A stretch of 8,469 nt of DNA. It comes from Crocinitomicaceae bacterium. GTDB taxonomy: Bacteria; Bacteroidota; Bacteroidia; Flavobacteriales_D; Crocinitomicaceae. Each line of letters opens with the position of its first letter. Within the stretch, counting starts at the first letter, position 1. The notes below the pieces were generated by a model. It was not told the origin of the DNA, searched no databases, and worked only from the letters and a program-made list of their open reading frames with translations. The stretch spans positions 1 to 8,469 of the forward strand of contig NZQU01000067.1 in the NCBI GenBank assembly GCA_002696025.1, in the 5' to 3' direction. Positions 5,372-8,469 of the stretch are shown here, piece after piece. The position numbers and the translations under genes are program-made.

Positions 5372-8047
5372 TTTTATCAAAGATACGTGTCCAGTTAACA
5401 TTTTAAAATTATGTGGGTTGGCACAAGACTTATATTTTAATACATAAGCATAAACCCCGTCCTGGCATTTTTTACCTTTATAATTCCCGTCCCAAAAATG
5501 ATTGTAATCATCTGTTTCAAAGATAAGCTCTCCAAAACGATTGTATATTTGAAAATTCCATTCTAATATTTCAAATGAAGTAATGGGTCCAAAAAGTTCA
5601 TTTATAGCATCGCCATCTGGGACAAATGCATTGGGCACATAAATAGTAAAGGGCTCAATAAACACCTCTTGTCTTGCCGTATCTTGGCACCCATATTCAT
5701 TAGTTACAACCTGAATAGGATAATCAGAACCCGCTAGCGTATATTCATGAGAAAAATTAGCTTGTGTAGATGAAAAATTATAATGATCAAAAACATAAAA
5801 GTATTCACTCGCCCCGAATGATTGATCAATAAATTCAACTTCTGAATCACAAATGTCAGTTTGATCTGGTGTAACCATAAATCCTGCTTCTGGTGAAGGG
5901 TAAACAGTGACTATATCTTGTTGCATCAAATACAATGTGTCAATACAACCCTCGTGAGTAATCATTGTTAAACCAACACTGTAATTGCCAACATCATTAT
6001 AAACGTGAGATGGATTTTCAAGGTTTGAACTCCCTCCATCACCAAAATCCCAATAATATGAGGGCGGAGTGTCTGAGAAACTCATATTAATAAAAGAAGC
6101 TGTAGATGGAGCACACTGTAATGAATTGACATAGGCAAAATCAATTTGAGGTTCTGCATAAACAAAAACGGTGGAAGCAACTGAGTCTGAACAAATATCA
6201 TAAGTGGCTTTTAGTTGAACTGGGAAAAGGCCTGCTTGTTGGTAAACAACATTTGAAACATTAAGGTGCGAAGCACTACTTGGTGTTGCAAAAGGGCCAA
6301 AATCCCATTCAAAAGATAAATTTGGTGGCCCTGATGCAGAACCAACAAAATCATAACTATTATTAACAATACACAATGAGTCCGAATGTGTAAATGAAAG
6401 AATCAAGTCTTCATTAACATTAATGTTTGCATAAGCAGTATCTGCACAAATAGGAGAAGAACTTGCAATGAGCATCACTGTATAATTTCCTGATGTTGGA
6501 TATAAATAACTTGGCTCATTTATAGTACTTATATCTGTTGTAATTCCTGTTACGCCAAAATCCCAAAGGTAATCAATCGCTCCTGTTGAATTATTTCCAA
6601 ACGGAATACTTAATCCCTCACATTGAATTTCTGGCGGCAATTCAATTTCAGCAACAGGAATGTCAAAAATAAAAACAGAATCCGTATAATCAGTCTGACA
6701 ATCTAAATTGTCCCCCGTAACAGTAACAACATGATAACCAGGTGTTGAAAAAGAAACTCCAGGTATCTGAAGACCATTACCAGTTAGCACCGAAGAAGTA
6801 TTGTCAAAAGTCCAATCAAAATTGGCATTATTGATATTTGTTTGAACTGCAAAATCAAAACTATTGTCAACTATACATAAAGAATCTTGAGCAGTCCAAG
6901 AAACAGTAAACGGATTGTTTACAATAACCGTCATAAATGCAGTATCCGTACAGTTCCATCCCGGATTAACAACTAAAGAAACTTGATAAGTTCCAGGAGA
7001 AGCATACGTATGTGTTGGAGCAAAAGCAGTTGATGAATTTCCATCACCAAAATCCCACAAATAATTGGTTCCTCCAAACGAATTATTAACAAAATCTACT
7101 GATAAACCTTGACAATACGAAACAAAAGTGGGCAATTGCTCATAAGCAGGAAGTATTGCTTGCATCACAATATTGCAATCAAAAACTCTAAATAAAAAAT
7201 CTCGAACTGTTTCTCCAACCAATGTGCCATTTCTATACTCTTCAACACGAACACCTACAACAAATAAACCCAACATATTTGGGATTACATTTAACATTCC
7301 AGTACTCGGGTCAATTGAAGTTACAGAGCCAGGTCCAAGTGGACTTGCAGCATTAAAAGCACCATTCCATATTACTGGTTGATATGGTGGTGGTGGTGAT
7401 GGATTTGGAGCTGGATTTATACCCGTAGCACCTGAATATGGAGTGACTAGAGAATAAACCAAATCATCTCCATCAGGATCTACAGCTACATGGTCAAAAA
7501 ATAAATTATCATTATTACATAACAAAATCGGGGGATAATTGGTAAATCTAGGGCTGCTGTTATTTGTGAAGCCTGTTGCTACTCCAGGGACGTGTGTTGT
7601 AAGGGTAAGGCCAGTATCATCAGGCTGAACAATATTTGTAACATTAGGCCCACGACAACATCTTTGATAGGTAACCGTATATCCACCAGGTATTGGCGGG
7701 AGGTTGATTACTGTTTCATAAACAGCTTTTTCAGCACAGATATTGGTTGGAGGTGTTGCACATGGATTATTGAATTGAATAGGTAGTAAGGCACTTCCAG
7801 GAAAACCAACAGTCAAATTTTGAAACAATGAATAAGACATCGGTGGTGTTCCATTTTGTGTATAAACAGACAAATACAAAGGATTATCAAATTGAGCTCC
7901 AGATGAATTACAATCTCTATATAAAGTCAAATAAAACTTATACTGATTAGACCCTAAATAATCATAATATATATCACCACCAATTATATGAGAAGCACCT
8001 GCCGAAAAGCAAGAAAAGAAAAACCATATAAAAAGTACCTTTTTCAT
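5369..8047 (-). CDS. T9SS type B cargo protein with six PKD-type domains (paralogue B)
   Basis: This is a secreted protein of 892 residues, probably displayed on the surface; ligand unknown. The ATG at 8047 is chosen because it starts a clean signal peptide (MKKVLFIWFFF, likely cleavage after SAGA at about residue 18). The open frame reaches 8218, but the extra residues are lysine- and phenylalanine-rich with no signal character. Mature protein begins near SHIIGGDIYYDYLG, followed by LYRDC (42-46), YQRCCRG (127-133), PPILLCNND (172-180) and the acidic DPDGDDL (190-196). This N-terminal domain is common in Bacteroidota secreted proteins and unlike that of its paralogue. A Pro-rich linker lies at about 211-224. 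PKD-type domains follow at about 302-377, 378-462, 463-546, 547-631, 632-717 and 718-798, most with two cysteines. The type B sorting domain (799-892) has YVPNAFVPDGD, IYNRFG, WDG and a final GHVSLIK. It is the first gene of the leftward cluster. An adhesin role is inferred from architecture only. Confidence 0.9.
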   Translation of the reverse strand: MKKVLFIWFFFSCFSAGASHIIGGDIYYDYLGSNQYKFYLTLYRDCNSSGAQFDNPLYLSVYTQNGTPPMSYSLFQNLTVGFPGSALLPIQFNNPCATPPTNICAEKAVYETVINLPPIPGGYTVTYQRCCRGPNVTNIVQPDDTGLTLTTHVPGVATGFTNNSSPRFTNYPPILLCNNDNLFFDHVAVDPDGDDLVYSLVTPYSGATGINPAPNPSPPPPYQPVIWNGAFNAASPLGPGSVTSIDPSTGMLNVIPNMLGLFVVGVRVEEYRNGTLVGETVRDFLFRVFDCNIVMQAILPAYEQLPTFVSYCQGLSVDFVNNSFGGTNYLWDFGDGNSSTAFAPTHTYASPGTYQVSLVVNPGWNCTDTAFMTVIVNNPFTVSWTAQDSLCIVDNSFDFAVQTNINNANFDWTFDNTSSVLTGNGLQIPGVSFSTPGYHVVTVTGDNLDCQTDYTDSVFIFDIPVAEIELPPEIQCEGLSIPFGNNSTGAIDYLWDFGVTGITTDISTINEPSYLYPTSGNYTVMLIASSSPICADTAYANINVNEDLILSFTHSDSLCIVNNSYDFVGSASGPPNLSFEWDFGPFATPSSASHLNVSNVVYQQAGLFPVQLKATYDICSDSVASTVFVYAEPQIDFAYVNSLQCAPSTASFINMSFSDTPPSYYWDFGDGGSSNLENPSHVYNDVGNYSVGLTMITHEGCIDTLYLMQQDIVTVYPSPEAGFMVTPDQTDICDSEVEFIDQSFGASEYFYVFDHYNFSSTQANFSHEYTLAGSDYPIQVVTNEYGCQDTARQEVFIEPFTIYVPNAFVPDGDAINELFGPITSFEILEWNFQIYNRFGELIFETDDYNHFWDGNYKGKKCQDGVYAYVLKYKSCANPHNFKMLTGHVSLIK
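5699..6169 (-). repeat. Conserved paralogue island, copy in gene B
   Basis: This stretch encodes residues 627-783 of the 892-residue protein and is the partner of 2454-2924. Protein identity falls to about 55% on both sides: 45 of 82 residues just before it and 60 of 109 in the sorting domain after it, all counted by hand. The island edges sit close to PKD domain boundaries. Confidence 0.9.
6152..7144 (-). repeat. Tandem two-PKD repeat unit, two diverged copies
   Basis: Residues 302-462 (bases 6662-7144) and 463-632 (6152-6661) of the 892-residue protein are diverged copies of one two-domain unit. Each has a first PKD domain with LWDFG (WDFG at 331 and 495) and a second with the signature DSLCIV(D/N)NS(F/Y)DF (388 and 556, a spacing of 168 residues). 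The paralogous gene at 2124-5303 carries a single unit (WDFG at 662, DSLCVVDNSFDF at 723). The copies are too diverged to be a recent DNA-level tandem repeat. Confidence 0.75.
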
Positions 8048-8183
8048 TGTGTGATATAGACGTATAAATATATCAAATGTTGTGCCTTTTTTAAAAAATC
8101 TTTTATCCACACGACATTTTAAATTTATACAAAAGATATTTTTTGCTTGAAATTGAAAAAAAATAAAACTATTTTTATTGCTT
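8048..8183. promoter_or_regulatory. Divergent promoter region between the PKD gene and the FadL-type gene
   Basis: This 136-base, very A/T-rich gap separates two divergent genes and must hold the starts of transcription for both unless the signals lie inside the genes. For the leftward gene the best box is AACATTTG on the minus strand (8081 to 8074), seven of eight bases of TAnnTTTG, 26 bases before the ATG. A second near match, TATCTTTTG (8138 to 8130), has one extra base. For the rightward gene only TATTTTTTG (8137-8145), also one base too long, is seen, 38 bases before its ATG. No -33 element is convincing. Confidence 0.5.
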
Positions 8184-8469
8184 ATGACCATTATCAAAAC
8201 TAGAAACACAACTTTCAACCATTATATATTGGTTCTGTTTTTTTTCTCTTTACTGCCATTCAAAAAAATTGTTTCTCAAGGATTTCAAGTTAACCTTCAA
8301 GGTCAGAAACAACAAGGTATGGGAAGTGCAGGCACTGGTCTCATAACTGATGGTGCAGGGCTATTTTACAACCCGGGAACCGTTGTTTTTTTAGACGAAA
8401 GCTCTATCAACGCTGCTTGTACGCCAACATTTGCAAACACTTCATATTTAGACCTTGAAACCCAGCAAA
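8184..8469 (+). CDS. OmpP1/FadL-family outer-membrane transporter, N-terminal part (cut by window edge)
   Basis: The first 95 codons of an outer-membrane beta-barrel protein of the FadL family lie here; members import long-chain fatty acids or other hydrophobic compounds. The gene continues past the right edge. The ATG at 8184 starts a signal peptide with hydrophobic core YILVLFFFSLLPF (14-26) and likely cleavage near VSQ (30-32). The mature start GFQVNLQGQKQQGMGSAGTG (33-52), followed by DGAGLFYNPG (56-65), is the conserved N-terminal plug region of the family. The barrel is not in the window, so the substrate cannot be judged. PorV, a FadL-like part of T9SS, was considered, but the N-terminus matches the general FadL-type transporters better. 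It is transcribed away from the T9SS cargo genes and may share a control region with them. Confidence 0.88.
   Translation, partial: MTIIKTRNTTFNHYILVLFFFSLLPFKKIVSQGFQVNLQGQKQQGMGSAGTGLITDGAGLFYNPGTVVFLDESSINAACTPTFANTSYLDLETQQ

Noticed and set aside
2454..6169. Recent gene conversion between the paralogues
   Set aside because: Many silent differences inside the island argue against a recent event; an old one remains open.
7383..7411. GGT-rich run that looks like a short tandem repeat
   Set aside because: It is the complement of Pro codons in the linker of the 892-residue protein, not a separate repeat.
8093..8144. Imperfect inverted repeat AAAAAATCTTTT / AAAAGATATTTTTT in the divergent gap
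   Set aside because: The arms are simple A and T runs with a two-base mismatch in length, easily expected by chance here.
8048..8218. Upstream extension of the 892-residue gene by 57 codons
   Set aside because: It would bury the signal peptide, run across the divergent promoter region and overlap the FadL-type gene start.

Overview
The window looks like chromosomal DNA from a member of the Bacteroidota, most likely a marine-type Flavobacteriia or a close relative. The evidence is the low G+C content (roughly one third by eye), two large secreted proteins ending in the type B sorting domain of the type IX secretion system (T9SS), and start-proximal TAnnTTTG boxes typical of the phylum. No mobile element, RNA gene or CRISPR array was seen.

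Layout. Four genes run leftward (minus strand) and probably form one transcription unit or two overlapping ones. In order of transcription they are: a 892-residue PKD-repeat T9SS cargo protein (8047 to 5369), a paralogous 1059-residue T9SS cargo protein (5303 to 2124, TTG start), uvrC (2103 to 316), and the beginning of a CaCA-family sodium/calcium exchanger that leaves the left edge (254 to 1). A fifth gene runs rightward from 8184 and leaves the right edge; it encodes the N-terminus of an OmpP1/FadL-type outer-membrane transporter. The 136 bases between 8047 and 8184 form a divergent promoter region.

How they fit together. The two T9SS proteins are modular, with a signal peptide, a distinct N-terminal domain, a stack of Ig-like/PKD domains and a type B sorting tail. 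This suits export through T9SS and display on the cell surface or release, probably for adhesion. They are related by descent: they share a 157-residue island at 88% identity (138/157, counted by hand) flanked on both sides by about 55% identity, and they differ in the number of copies of a two-PKD repeat unit. UvrC (nucleotide excision repair) follows the second cargo gene by about 20 bases. This looks like transcriptional coupling without an obvious functional link.

The most unusual points are the TTG start of the second cargo gene, with an ATG in another reading frame just upstream and an A6 run that would join the two if one base were lost; a perfect 8+8 bp inverted repeat in its leader; and the sharply bounded conserved island shared by the paralogues. 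I see no clear undescribed multi-gene system.
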